Made by a program: the position numbers and the translations under genes. This document shows, piece after piece, positions 1 to 12,040 of a stretch of 64,000 nt of DNA. Position 1 is the stretch's first letter, and the number at the start of each line of letters is the position of its first letter. The DNA is taken from positions 30,559 to 94,558 of the forward strand of contig JASAMV010002781.1 in assembly GCA_030248065.1 (NCBI GenBank), in the 5' to 3' direction. The DNA is from Rhynchonema sp. JSB1_4. Its lineage: Eukaryota; Nematoda; Chromadorea; Monhysterida; Xyalidae. The notes below the pieces were generated by a model that was not told the origin of the DNA, ran no database searches, and worked only from the letters and a program-made list of their open reading frames with translations.

Positions 1-2847
1 CGCCTTCTTGATGCAAACCTTGTGATAATGACGATAAAAAAGAGCAAATAAACACAGTGTGCAGCACTTTGATCCAAACGGATTAACTAACATTGTAACA
101 CATTGTAAGTTATAACTCATTATGAGTTATAACTCATTTGATGTTTCATTATTGTCATCCAGCTTTATGTTTCTTTTTTCAAGATATCTATTTCCATGTT
201 CAGGCTGTCTAATCAATTTTATAAGGGTGCTGATATTTTCTTGATTTCTCATTGTCATGCATATTGAATACATATGTCGCGCATGGAATAAATCAATGGG
301 AAGAGAAATAATGGGAGCCAAAGTGTAATTCAGGCCAAATGTACGAAACTGCAGATGGGCGATCCACCAACACCCCAGGGCGATCCTCCACCACCCCAAA
401 GTCGATCCTGTTACATGCAAGGAGGGGGCTGCTTGTGGGGGCGGCATGGGCGATCCTGCGATCCAGGCCCCCTAATGGATCTCGGGTGCATGGGTATGGG
501 CAACCGCATGTCACATACTTCTCGCTTGTATCGAAACAAACGTCTGCATTCCTGTCTGTGTACATTATGAATAGGTATACATCTGGTTTTTCTGTGTCAA
601 ATGCGGTTCGTAACTGAGTTTTTCTTCCAAAAGTTTATGTTCAAATATAAAACCTCCTCAAATCTGGGTCTTGACATTCAGCTGCGTCTCACGTGCAGCC
701 ATCAACTATGTAAACACATTGGTTTGCTTTGGACGGACTCTTTACTGCGTACGGTGACAGTGGGCGTAGCCCGCAGCTGTTTTTGATCGCGCGTTCCAGC
801 TATTCATGTTTACATGCTTTTTACCGTTTCGACTGATTAATCGCTCCAGCACCAGACACAGAGAAAGATTATTTATTGCCAGTGGCGACGACGATAAAAC
901 ACTTTTGAGAAAAACAGTCGCTCCAAAACCAAATCGCAGCAAGCAATCTCTGTCTATGGTGCTGCTTATGACCTGAAAACCTGTCAGCTATCACAGCAAG
1001 CAATCTTTGTCCGTAGTGCTATGCTTATGAGTTGAAAATGCCGAAAAAAGCGGAAAAGAATTGAGAAAATGTTCCACCAAAACACAAATACCTGTTCTGG
1101 GTCTTGGTCGCGTCCGCACTAAAGATGACAGATGGGCTGTGAGCGATACGAACACGCATTCGTGTGAAAACAGGCAGCCAATTGAAGGGTGGTTGACGAC
1201 AGAGAAGAGTGGAATTTGAAAGAAACGCGGTTCTTATGCAACATTGTGTCACTGTCATTATACGTTGACCATTTTCCTCAACTGTCCTAATAATAGCCAG
1301 AAACAATCTGGTGCATGCATGATCTTGTGATTGTGAACATGAAGCAGTCGGAATATTGAGCAAAGTTGTGCAATTGCAATTGTGCAATATTGGAGTAGAA
1401 CAAAGAAAAAAGACTACAGATGAGTCGAAAGATGGCACTCTCTTTGTTGGACTTTGTCTGGTTTAGCCATTGGGCTTATGGGCTCGGATCTGCATTGGAG
1501 CTTAAATCCACGTCGGGGCTTATGGTCGAGCCCACTTTCTTGTTAACCTGTTTCTTTTTGCCGAAAGTGACTTTGTCCAATTGTCCAGCCAACACTTCGA
1601 ATCCGGGCCCGCACCACACAAGAAAAGCATTTGAAAAGGAATGTGCATTTGCATACACAAGAAGCAAAATCCTTGTTCTCGCAAGCAACTGGTCGAATAT
1701 GGTTCTCGGAGTGTGGGCAATCAAACATAAAACTTCGATACAAGAATATTTTAGGCTGCCATTATAACTTTGTCAAATACTGAAGTAAAAATTTGTTCGT
1801 GACAAAATATGTGTCAGAAAGATTGTGGTTTCGAAAAGCAAGATGTTGAAAAAGAACTATACTGTATATTGGTTTTGTTGATTATTGGGTTTAAAGAAGC
1901 ATGTAACAACGAGTGATGAAAGTTACTGAAACACAATCAACCAATTCAAAGATTGTAACTTTTGGTGCTGTTACATACACTGTGTAAGATGATCCGTGCA
2001 CATTAGCTGAGTTATTAAGGAACTCTTATGACCGATTCTGGCAATTTTTTGCACCGAGTTCCGGTTCCAGTCCCAGTTCCAGCTCCGTGAGGTTCCGGAG
2101 TGGAAAACCGATATTACCATTGAACTTCTCGACCCTAAAAACCTACATACCGCACACATTATTAATGTCATTGGAGCGCTCTTCAGACCAATTATATCCT
2201 TGAATAGAGTTCCAGCTTCGGTCCTGTTCCGGCTCCAGGAAGCTCGGGATCAAAAAACTAACAGCACCATCAAATTCTCCGGCTCTAAAAACCCCCATGG
2301 CGCACACACTTGTTTTGATGTTACGTGCTTCTATTTATCAGGGACCAAGTTTTGATAGAAGTAGAAGAAGAATGAGAAACGAAGAAGAAGAAGAAGAAGA
2401 AGACGAAGAAGTGGAAAAAGAAGAAGACGAATAAGATGAAGAAAGGAGAAGAAGAGCAGAAGCAGAAGAACAAGAAGAATAACAAGAAGAACAAGAAGAA
2501 GAAGAAGAAGAAGAAGAAGAAGAAGAAGAAGCAGAAGAAGAAGAAGAAGAAGAAGAGGTGGACAAAGAAGCAGAAGAACTTTGAGCACTTATTGTGCAAC
2601 GTTTGGTCTCGTAACTTTGCAACCGCTGAACTGAGTGATCACAAACTTTGCACATTTATGTAATGTGAGTGGTTGCATATGTGGTGAGAGTCTTTCTGTG
2701 TATCATAATAGAGGAAAGAAAAATATAAAGTGGGCACTAACTTTCGAGAACCATATTTGGACATGCGCTCCCGCGCATGCCCCGATAAACATTGAACTTT
2801 AAAAATGCAAACCGGTTGACGCGTGACACGCCCGGACTGAATGATAA
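1..2847. other. Left flank with no supportable gene
   Basis: I found no exon, signal peptide or recognisable domain here on either strand. Open frames are short and compositionally unremarkable. Two local duplications are visible. One is a direct repeat of about 40 bp at roughly 945-1025, sharing AGCAAGCAATCT and a following GTGCT-x-CTTATGA block. The other is a diverged duplication of about 110 bp at roughly 2050-2160 and 2210-2315, both halves carrying GTTCC/GCTCC runs, then CTAAAAACC and GCGCACACA. Confidence 0.5.
2358..2575. repeat. (GAA)n microsatellite
   Basis: This is an almost pure AAG/GAA trinucleotide run of about 200 bp, interrupted by a few CAG and ATG variants. Long open frames on both strands here are artefacts of the triplet period, because poly-Lys/Glu and poly-Ser/Phe/Leu appear in alternative frames. 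It lies about 280 bp upstream of the TATA box of the protease gene. Confidence 0.95.
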
Positions 2848-2855
2848 TATAAAAG
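2848..2855 (+). promoter_or_regulatory. TATA box of the serine protease gene
   Basis: TATAAAAG lies 74 nt upstream of the ATG at 2922. A start near 2878-2895 (context CATTTATTCATCAG) would be at the usual distance of about 30 nt. That gives a 5' UTR of roughly 30-45 nt. A TATA-driven promoter fits a tightly regulated secreted enzyme. Initiation was not tested. Confidence 0.55.
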
Positions 2856-2921
2856 TCGAGAAAACATGCTAGAAATGCCATTTATTCATCAGCAAACATT
2901 TATTTTCGAAAAAACAGCATA

Positions 2922-5900
2922 ATGGCACGCTGTTCATTGGCACTACTTGGGCTCGTGGCCGTGTCCGCTTGTGTGGACGGCAGAAGCGGTATGTAAATGT
3001 TTACAATTTATCGTGGTTTAATATCAACGTAAATTGTTCTATTTTGTCTAATACAGGGGCGTTGGCGTGTAGCTACATGTATGAATTTTGGGGGGCACCT
3101 GGCTGAAAAGTTTTTGCTTGTCCCATTTTTGAAAAGCTGAAGTGCTTGTCCCATTTTTGAAACGTGGTTTTTAACCAGCGCTTGTTCAAAATTCGACGCC
3201 TATTAAGTCATGTTTCAGTCAAAACAGTAGCAGCGCGCGAAAATTTTGACTTATATTGTACCGAGAGCCACCAGAAGCCACTCAAAATAACTGCATTTGA
3301 ATCGCGGAGCGCGCGAGTTTGTTTTCCAATTTAAAGTGCTCGAGGGAGAAAATCTTGCGATTTGGTGGTTCTTTTTTCTTGTCACTTCAGAAGGCAGTCA
3401 ACAGGGGCCTGACACCTGGCCCTATCGTAAAACCCTGAAAGCGAAGTGTGTGTGATGTCCGGTAGGTTACGGTAGGTCGAGTCGCATGCTGCCTTGGTAC
3501 GGTACCCCTTAAATGGCTGAAGGGGTGCCTCCCTTGTACATAATACACCTCCCTCTTTGGAGCTCAGAAATAAAAAAAATCGGAAACAAAATAGTCTCTC
3601 AAGAGTGCAACATTTGTCAGTCAAACACCCTACCCCTATTTACAGCAGCCAAGCACCATCGCAAGCATGGTTATGGGTATCAGGACAACACCGTGCAGTT
3701 TGGCAACGATTTTGGAACGGACTTGGGAGACAATTTCGTCACCAATTTGGGAAGCAACTTTGGAAGCGATTTCGGCAACGATTTGGGAAGCAATTTCGGA
3801 ACCAATTTGGGAACTGATTTCGTCATCAATTCGGGAAGCAACTTCGGAAGCGATTTCGGCAACGATTTGGGAAGCAATTTCGGAACCAATTTGGGAACTG
3901 ATTTTGTCATCAATTCGGGAAGCAACTTCGGAACCAATTTGGGAACTGATTTAATCATTCTTGTCAACGGTTATATGCATGCTACAGTTTGCAGTATACA
4001 AATACTTTGGGTATAGATTCGGTAACCTGCCGAATATGTTCAGGTGTTATAAATTCCTTTTCCGGGAACGGTACTTGGCCAAGACATATGTAGGACCGGT
4101 CAAGACGTATAAGCTTCGGCGAGGCCCATTTCGAGCTCGCTGCCCCGCACAAGGTGTCCTTTATGCGTGCTGATTTTGGCGGGGAAGCGAGTTCGAATAA
4201 TTTTTCTTTCCAAATGTGTTTTTGTGGCAGCAAGCGAATTCACATTGTTTCGCGTTTCAAGTGGCGTTGTATGCGTGCATGCATCACGCATGCATGGGCT
4301 TTTCAGCTTTGCTTCAAATAATTGACCCAAATTCTCGAAGGCACGCGACCGCCACCGGGGGTGGTCGCGGCTCCCGCAGACACGATGATGACAACTTCCA
4401 GCTGGCATTTCTTCGCTTTATCCATCCACGCAAAGTGAAACATCACAAGGTCTAGCCTGATTGGTTGACGGAGTGACCAAAATCGGCTGTAGTGCTTGTC
4501 AAAAGTTACTGTTTTTTTTTATCTGCGTTCATAAGTGCACCATGCTCAAACTTCATGTTGGCACATGCCATTATACGCTGCCTTGTTCGCCATTTTTTAC
4601 CAAAAGCCCGTATGGTCCATCCACGAGCTCATCAGACGACTTTTATTGAAGTTGGCTTGTGCGGATCCAATAATGTTCAGGTTCCACGTATTTCGGAAAT
4701 GAAAGAAAGAGAAACGCACGTATTTTTTAAAAACACGCTCTCCACCTCAGTGCGTAAATTCCCTTTTGACTCCCAAAACATTTGTGTGTTGAACAACGTT
4801 GCTGTTCGCGTAAGCACCCAACAAATTGAGGTCAGCCAGCTGGAACTTGTCATCATGTCTCTCAGCCCAATCTCTTTCTTTTGTTTGCGAAAACCCCTGT
4901 AGCCGGAGCATTTTTGAAGCTGGCAAAGCAAGCTTTAAAAAAGTCGTCTCATGAGCTCATGGTTGGACCATACGCTCACCGCTCACGCAACTGACCGGGC
5001 GCAAGGTTACATGGGCCCAAAAAAGATCTCTCTGCACCATCACTTCATTGGTTGCTCAACCATCTGAACCATACGTCTTGACCAGTGAACCTTTACGTCT
5101 TGCCGCTTGATTTCTACGTATTGTCCAACCCTACGTCTCGCGAAGCCTTACATCTTGACCGGCCCTACGTCTTGGTAGGATCCATTCCCCTCAATGAGGT
5201 GTTGGCTTCGCTTTCTGATTAACTTTTAGCCGGCCACACCGGAGTTTACACCACTTTGGATCCGAACTTACGTGGCCATCTGGTGCATTAGTACTGACGA
5301 TGACCTGGTGCACCGCCCGTCTGCGAAAGCAGGTCGAAACGGGCGGGCAACCAAAAAGCACATTGCTGTACAATTCACATTATATATCACTGTTGGAAAC
5401 AATTTCTTTCAACATAATCATCAATTCGGCGGATTTAAACAAATACTAGAACCAACAATTATGGTATTGCAATTATCGCATTGCAGAAAACGACCCCGTG
5501 TATTTGAACCCCGACGAGTATTACGGTGATGACTACTACTCCGACCAAATTCCCACGTATGAGTTTGAGAGCACTGACTACGTACCTCAGGTCAATCCGC
5601 AATACCCAGGATGTGAGTTCCTGTGTGAAAAAAAGTATTGCGAACCAAACGGGCGACGGCATTCAAACAACGGAAAGGTTGGTCGCACAATGACGGGCTT
5701 CGATTCACAAACATCACAGCGAAAACCTCTTCGTGCTCGTTACTGTGGTGGTGTGCTTTACCGCCTTAGTGCAACAAGAAACGCCACCGCGCACGTGTAT
5801 ATGTCTTTTTGTTGGTTTGAATTTGATGAAACGCGATACCACAAGTTTGCGACAGAATTATTATCAACGCAACGTTTCGGTGTCCACTAAACACCATCAT

Positions 5901-8900
5901 CAGGCAAATTACCCACTGAAATAATACTTAAATAATAGATATGCAAAATTACACAGAAAAACAAAAAATGAAATTATTTTTGAGCAAAATTAAAAATACT
6001 ATGGCGCACTGGTTCCGGTCTCCAACAGAGTAATGTTTTTGGCAATGGCATATTCCCAGTTAGGTGACAGTCCGATACAGGCGTTCAGGTTCATCAAATT
6101 CAAACCAACAAAATGAACATTCACGGCCACAACCAAAGAGTCACCGTCGCGCAATACAAACATTATGTATATGTCTTGTTGGATTCGAAACGTGTAAAGC
6201 TCACATGGCTAGAGACAGGTGGAAAACCCCACTACCATGACCACATACAGTACAGTATGTACAATAATTATAACACCAGTTCGAATCAGTTTTTTACATC
6301 AACTTTAACTTTGAAGACAAATCCGTTGACACGGACTCGGCATGGGCTTGGCTTGGGCAAAGTTTGGTTGAGCCATATTTTGTGATAGAGTTGGCGCATT
6401 AACTTAAACTTAAACCAGTTAAAAGTTGTTCTTATGGGCAGGGAACAACTTGAACGCCGGTCAAACTCTGTGCACCATCTCTGCTACAAAATGCAGCTCA
6501 ACCAAAACTTGCCTGTGCCCAAGTCAAGTCCATGCCAACAAATTAGCCTTCAAAGTTCATACGGCCCCGGTGTTTTTTTTGTATTGCAGCAGCGTTTCCT
6601 GAACTTGCTTCACAAATACAACAAACATCACAAAGTGCGTGCGCACAATTTTCGAGCGCGCTGTACGACACAAGCAAACAACGCACAAGGCACCAGCACG
6701 CGGCCGAAATGCGGCATTCCGGGCATCAAACCCGATCTGACTATTGTCGACGGAAAGATTACGGTATTGATTTATTAATTTTAATCAGATTTATCACTGC
6801 TTTATTTATTGATGATCAGACCTTAATGTTTAAAAAACAAATCTACTTTCAGGGCTTCACGAGGCGTCGATTCCATGTGAGTTACTCTCACCCAGGTGGT
6901 GTGCAAGGGCCAGGAATCCAGGGGGCACAGGGGTTGTGTCCCTCTTTTGGTTCATTTGGCCTCTGAAGGGATTACCTTGTGTTTTGCACGGGCCGGCCTC
7001 AAACTATTTTCATTTTTTGTTCTCCAGTGTGGGCTCCGTGAAGCATCACAATGCAACGAGTTGAAAATCCATTTCCTAAATCCGGGTTTCTGATACCTTA
7101 GTCTTCACTTTCTGAAAAAAAATGGCCGCCAACAACTGTAGAGTCGCTTAAGCACTGCACTCCTGGTTAAGGGGGGTAGAATGTCGATCAAAGCGAGGAC
7201 GAGTATGGAGGCTTTGAGTAGGAGCACAGTTACTCTAGCTTTTGTGAACCTGAAGGTGGAATTGGAATTATAGTTGTCCGTGCGGACGGCGCGAACAAGC
7301 TGGACGAACACTTTGTTCTCGCTGACCCTGATGTTTATTTGAAAAAAGTTTTATAAAAATTTGTTTTGTTTATGAAAGGTATATTTCTCCATCCAAAAAT
7401 TTTTTGCCCATCATCCTCATCCTCACATGCATCTGTATAGTCCAGCCACGAACTCAAACACAAAAGCGCGGACCAAAAATCCCGGCCCCCAAAAAAAAAA
7501 AAAAAAAAAAAAAAAACCCCCCCCCCCGCAACCCCCCCCAAAAAACAACCCCAAACACCAAAAAAACCACAATTCCTTCTCCCCCCCCTCTCCCTCTCAA
7601 AACCCTACCCATCCCAACAAAAAAACCTATGACTATACGTATATATAGATCGGCTTTACACGTTCATGTTTCCTAATGTTTCACGTGCACAGGACATCGT
7701 CAACGGCAACGAAGCCAAACCGAACTCGTACCCGTGGCTGGTGTCGATCCAGGTGCCCACTGGTCCCGACACCTGGGGCCACAGCTGCGGTGGGACATTG
7801 ATCGATGACCGACACGTCATCACGGCCGCTCATTGCTTGTTCGGTTTTGTTTATCTCGATCAGCCGCAGTTTTTTTGGCTAATCTCAGGCAGCCCTGCAT
7901 GAGCGCCAGCCTATATACATAAGTACAAACCTACAATACATTATGGGGCTGAGTTGATGATGTCCGTTGACGACATAATTATAAGCCCAGTTTTCCAAAA
8001 ATTCCTCTAAAGACTTTTCCGCAACCATACACAAAACGGATTTTAACGCATCATTACAGCGGTTGCGGATACACGGCCAAATATCGCGTGGCTGTGGGCG
8101 AGCATGACCATCGGACGGCTGACACGCACACACAGGTTGGCTTAGAGTTAAAACTAAGGCTGTGTCCCCAGATCGAAGCAAAGCTTAAATCATGATCAAG
8201 ACATTAGGCGTCACATGCCTACCGTGGAGGTGGATTTGCGGATTAGACAATGTGCTTTTTGGCATTGGGCGCGACACCCGCTAACCCGCTGATGCCACTG
8301 GTATTATACGTCTTCTGTTTTGTTCACCACTTGTTCTGAAAAAATGATCATGAGCGAAATCGAACTTGGTGATCGCTTCGGTCCGGCTCGGTACGGTTTG
8401 GCGCTGGTAAATAGACACACACCGCGTTACGAGCCCGAGAATATCATACGCTGTCCGTAAGTGGTATAGTCCAGTCCCTGCGGCTTAACGTTATACGAGG
8501 AGAGAATTGTATGTGTGCGCTGCGGTGCACTGCGTGGCGTACGGTTTATGAAGTGGTCAGTGCGGCCACTGAGCTCGTTCCTGTAGCTCAGTTGGCAGAG
8601 CGCCTGACCGGTTGGGAGGTCGGACGTTCGAATCCTCTCAGGAACATTGTTTGGTGGTCGCAAGCAGGGTTGGGCAAAAAAAAGACGGCGTTTTTTCTTA
8701 AAAAAAAACAACGTTTTTTTTCAAAAAAACGCCTGGGTCGTTTTTCGTTTTTTTTAAATCCTGAATTTCCTTGATTTTCCCTGATTATACCCTGATTATC
8801 AAGGAAAATCAATTTTTTGTCCCACTTTTTTCAAAAAATTTTCGACCAATTTTTACTTTGACGAGATACGTCGATATACGGAGTTTGACTTTCAGTGATG

Positions 8901-11817
8901 ACCCCGGCCAAAGTTGGTCCCATGATGCGGGTCTGATATGGGATCTTAACAACTCGCTAGAAAAGGGTTGAAACCCGTTTATTTTGCCTCAGAACACATA
9001 GAACTACTTCATTTAACCACGTTTTCTTCCCAACATGAGCGTCTTCCATTTTTTGGGCGCATATTTTGGTCATCTGGGCGTTTTAAAAAAAACGTTTAAA
9101 AAAACGTTTTTTTAAAAAAAACGATTTTTTGTAAAAAAAACGTTTTTTGCCCAACCCTGGTCGCAAGTCGACAAACATGCTCAGTTCAATAAGTCACGTG
9201 ACCAAGGCAGGGCCGGACCGGTCCATAAATTTGATTCTGCCCGAAATGATTCTTGCACATACCTACAGTACATCTGAGATATAGGTTGGCACTGTCGTCG
9301 GTTTCAGTTCAGCTGCGTGAGACAAGTCATCATACACGAGAGCTACGACAAGGTACGAAGCACCAGCCACGACGCGGCCGTGGTCGTCTTGGAAACACCG
9401 GTTATTGACGAATTTTCGTTTTCATTGTTTTGACTGACCAAATTTTGATTCGCCAAATTGGCTTAGATTCATGTCGGCAACGCACATCATCGACAACTGA
9501 GCCCTTATGTATTTTGTTGGTTTGAATTTGATGAAACGCGATACCACAAGTTTGCGACAGAATTATTATCAACGCAACGTTTCGGTGTCCAGTAAACACC
9601 ATCATCAGGTAAATTACCCATTATATCAAAGTGGGTAATTTGCCTGATGATGGTGTTTAGTGGACACCGAAACGTTGCGTTGATAATAATTCTGTCGCAA
9701 ACTTGTGGTATCGCGTTTCATCAAATTCAAACCAACAAAATGAACTTTCACGGGCACAACCAAAGAGTCACCGTCGCGCAATAGAAACATTATCAGCCCT
9801 TGTACCATACCATTCATTACCTTTCGAGCTCATTCAAGGCTGCTTAAGCTGACAACCAGAGTGACGATTTGCGTTGACTACAAAAGAATTAGCCCCCAAA
9901 TTGGTGGCAGCAAATAGCGTATTATACTCAGGTGAAATTCAACCAATACGTCAAGCCGATCTGCTTGCCGAATGAGAAACAGAACTGGCAGAATCCGAAG
10001 AACACCAACGAGCAGTTTGCGATCGCCGGCTGGGGATACATGCATGAGTCCCTAAAGGTGACAAGTGACGTTATGAACGAAGCGGTACTCAAGGTGGGTA
10101 CACGTACTTGGCCAATTGGAAATCATTTGCGCGCGGGAAATTGTGCTTGCGCAATAATGTTTCACGGCATCTCACAACGTCTGCAATGTTCCAGTGTCAA
10201 TGCGTTTGATTGTGCGCAGTTACATAAATTGCGTTGCGAGTTCGGGAATTCGGCTCATAGTCCATATGCTTTCTAAAAATACGGTCGTAAAACAAACAAC
10301 AACGTCTGCATTACCATTGATGTCACTCTTATTTCATGTACATTAGTTACCTACATAGGTCGTCCCCGTGCCTGAATGCAAACAAAAATACGGCGAAGGC
10401 ATTGGTCCGACGATGATGTGCGCGTACAAGGACAACACGGATACTTGTCAGGTACAGTGGAGAGCGCCAGGGATGACCTTGAGAAATCGAAAAATTTCCC
10501 ACACGCAGCCCAAATTTGATCAAAGTTCCCATATATGCCCCAAAAATCCAGAATTTCCCATACCAGATGGGATTGCTTCAAAAATCCAAAAATTACCCAC
10601 TGTATACAAGATGGGGGTTTCTGAAGAAGCAACCCCAAAAGTTTTCTAAAAGTTAAAAAAATACGTAGGTCTGAAGTTGTTCAAAACATTGTAATAGTGT
10701 TTTCTTGCGCAAGCAAGCGATTTTTGACATCGTCATGCGAAAAACGGTCAATTTGTTTGCTTCTCGACATGAAAAAGGCATTTCTTAGGGAGTGCTTGTT
10801 CAAATTTCCCATAATCCCAGCCAATTTCCCATACCCAATACCAGGGTGTAACGCCCGCCCCCCCACAACGACACAGCCGCTGAGCGCTGGGTTCACCAAG
10901 TTGGTGCTCGATCAATTCGTTTTGTCAAGTCGTTTCTGCACATTTTATAGGTATACTGTAGGTACAGTCCAACCACGAGCTCATGAGACGAATTTTTCTG
11001 AAGTTGGCTTGTGCGGATCCAGTAATGTTGCCCAATCTCTTTCTTTTGTTTGCGAAAACACGTGTAACCGGAACATTTTTGAATCTGGCCCAGCAAGCTT
11101 TAAAAAAGCGTCTCATGAGCTCGTGGTCGGACTAGCTCCATATTAGCAGCACTGAAGATGTGCTTTTGGCGCAGTATCAGCAATGGTCCTTTACGCTGAC
11201 TATGTACATATGTCATCGCGTTATTCCAGGGAGATAGCGGCGGTCCGCTGATGGCTTTCCGTCGACGTTATGTGCTCGCCGGTATTGTGTCCTGGGGGTG
11301 AGTCTTTGATGGTGACTGATTGGGGACTCGGATATCGGTCATGGTCAGGTGACCTTTCTGAATCACGATTGATTAAGTTGAGCCAGCATAAACAGCCGCA
11401 CAATCAACAAGCGCAGAACATTAACTCGCTTTAACCAATTGAAAAGGTCACGTGACCGATCTGACCGGATCACCTGCCATTAGCGAATCCAGTGGGCACA
11501 GAGCCCTATCCCTCCTTTGATCCAAAGTAGCATAAATGAAAATAGTCGAATGAAAAGGTTACGTGACCGATGTAACCTGATCACGCGCGCACCTGGGAAC
11601 TTGTTTCTTATTGCGCACGATATGAGAATACGTGGATTTATCATCATTATCGACGCTTTCTCGGAATTTTTGTCAATGCAAAAAAATCTGCTTTGCATTA
11701 TTATTTTCCAGGGCTGGATGCGCGCGTAAAGGCGTACCGGGCGTGTACGCGCATGTGCCGTCGTTGATTCCGTGGTTCAAGACGAAGATCCCTTGCCAGC
11801 AATGTTTCGAAGATTAG
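2922..11817 (+). CDS. Secreted trypsin-like serine protease (zymogen)
   Basis: S1-family endopeptidase of about 399 residues. Exons read by eye: 2922-2988, 5487-5677, 6590-6763, 6853-6876 (uncertain), 7693-7838, 8060-8135, 9308-9400, 9932-10093, 10359-10451, 11230-11297, 11712-11817. Phases agree throughout. Exon 1 gives a signal peptide ([16 protein letters not shown]). The propiece is acidic and Tyr-rich, then reads [11 protein letters not shown]. The protease domain starts at IVNG (about residue 154). Catalytic His is in TAAHC (about 199), Asp in HDAAVVV (about 248) and Ser in GDSGGP (about 345). An Asp six residues before the catalytic Ser predicts trypsin-like cleavage after Arg/Lys. The ends of exons 2 and 5 (donors AAG|gttggt and TT|gttcgg) are the weakest. 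The residue before IVNG is Asp rather than the usual Arg/Lys, so activation is unclear. Introns carry several MITEs. The physiological substrate is unknown. Confidence 0.9.
3698..3955. repeat. 12-bp minisatellite with 84-bp higher-order unit
   Basis: Tandem 12-bp units of the form GAT/AAT-TTG/TTC-GG(A/C/G)-A(G/C)C run for about 250 bp in intron 1 of the protease gene. Seven units form an 84-bp block that is repeated nearly exactly. Because 12 is a multiple of three, the array is open in several frames and would encode a Gly-Asn-Phe-Gly-Ser/Thr-type repeat on the plus strand. There are no convincing flanking splice sites, so I treat it as a non-coding minisatellite. Confidence 0.85.
4613..4970. 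mobile_element. TA-target MITE, family M3 (copy 1)
   Basis: 358 bp with inverted ends (TGGTCCATCCACGAGCTCAT and its complement) flanked by TA on both sides. It is a reverse-orientation relative of the copies at 10965, 13201 and 50607. No open frame resembles a transposase, so it is non-autonomous. TA duplication suggests a Tc1/mariner-type enzyme. Confidence 0.85.
5806..6166. mobile_element. Foldback element, copy 1
   Basis: Begins with TTTTTGTTGGTTTGAATTTG and ends with its complement near 6110, followed by a shared tail to CATTAT at 6166. A second copy is at 9512-9792. The left arm of about 110 bp is nearly identical in the two copies. The right side differs, so this copy may be rearranged. 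It lies just after protease exon 2. Confidence 0.7.
6853..6876 (+). other. Candidate 24-nt microexon of the protease gene
   Basis: A pyrimidine tract and CTACTTTCAG precede 24 nt that translate as GFTRRRFH, followed by a textbook donor, CAT|gtgagt. Its length is eight codons and both sides are phase 0, so including or skipping it keeps the frame. It would add a basic RRR motif seven residues before the mature IVNG start. There is no transcript evidence here. Confidence 0.45.
7484..7640. repeat. Homopolymeric A/C low-complexity tract
   Basis: A run of about 26 A is followed by long C runs, then by A/C-only sequence for over 100 bp, in the intron before protease exon 7693. It has no repeat period. 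It may be a natural poly(A)/poly(C) tract or a sequencing and assembly artefact. Confidence 0.7.
8577..8645 (+). tRNA. tRNA-like sequence, probable pseudogene
   Basis: The ends GTTCCTG and CAGGAAC form a perfect 7-bp acceptor stem. GCTC-AGTTGGCA-GAGC forms a D arm, TAGCTCAGTTGG fits the A box and GTTCGAATCC fits the B box. The total is 69 nt, the variable loop is too short, and the anticodon arm does not fold with a canonical U33. An alternative fold (TGACC/GGTCG) leaves an 8-nt loop. I therefore call it a decayed tRNA or tRNA-derived repeat and assign no anticodon. It lies in a protease intron, 20 bp before a hAT-like element. Confidence 0.55.
8665..9159. mobile_element. hAT-like MITE with 8-bp target duplication (copy 1)
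   Basis: Ends are CAGGGTTGGGCAAAAAA and TTTTTTGCCCAACCCTG, an inverted repeat. The element is flanked on both sides by the identical octamer GTCGCAAG (8657-8664 and 9160-9167). The CAGGG terminus and 8-bp duplication are typical of the hAT superfamily. The interior is A/T homopolymer (AACGTTTTTTT) plus unique sequence with no transposase. Confidence 0.9.
9512..9792. mobile_element. Foldback element, copy 2
   Basis: Two arms of about 105 bp (9512-9612 and 9641-9743) are near-perfect inverted repeats around a short spacer, followed by a tail shared with copy 1 (5806-6166). It lies in the protease intron between exons 9308-9400 and 9932-10093. No coding capacity was seen. Confidence 0.8.
10965..11132. 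mobile_element. TA-target MITE, family M3 (internally deleted)
   Basis: Ends CAGTCCAACCACGAGCTCAT and complement, flanked by TA. At 168 bp it is less than half of the full-length copies (about 356 bp), because the central part is missing. Located in a protease intron. Confidence 0.8.
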
Positions 11818-11848
11818 ATTGTTGCACAACAGACAGATACTGCATGTA

Positions 11849-12040
11849 AAGGCAAACTACGCCAACACGAGCCCGATTTTGCAGCTGGCAGAATAGTGAA
11901 ACATTCACACGTGGCTGTTGATTTGGTAAATGCTACACGTTGGAGAATACAAAGTGGAGCATGATGATTTTCTCTTTCTATTCGTTTTGAATACACACCA
12001 CCACCTTCGAAATCGGGCTCGTGTTGGTGTAGTTTGCCTT
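11849..12040. mobile_element. TA-target MITE, family M2 (copy 1)
   Basis: 192 bp. The left end AAGGCAAACTACGCCAACAC is inverted at the right, with TA on both sides. The best-preserved member of the family also seen at 39619, 43047, 58369 and 61576. It begins 31 bp after the protease stop codon, so it may lie in the 3' UTR. Confidence 0.85.

Noticed and set aside
2338..2655. Long poly-Ser, poly-Leu and poly-Lys frames
   Set aside because: They are produced by the GAA trinucleotide array and appear in several frames at once.
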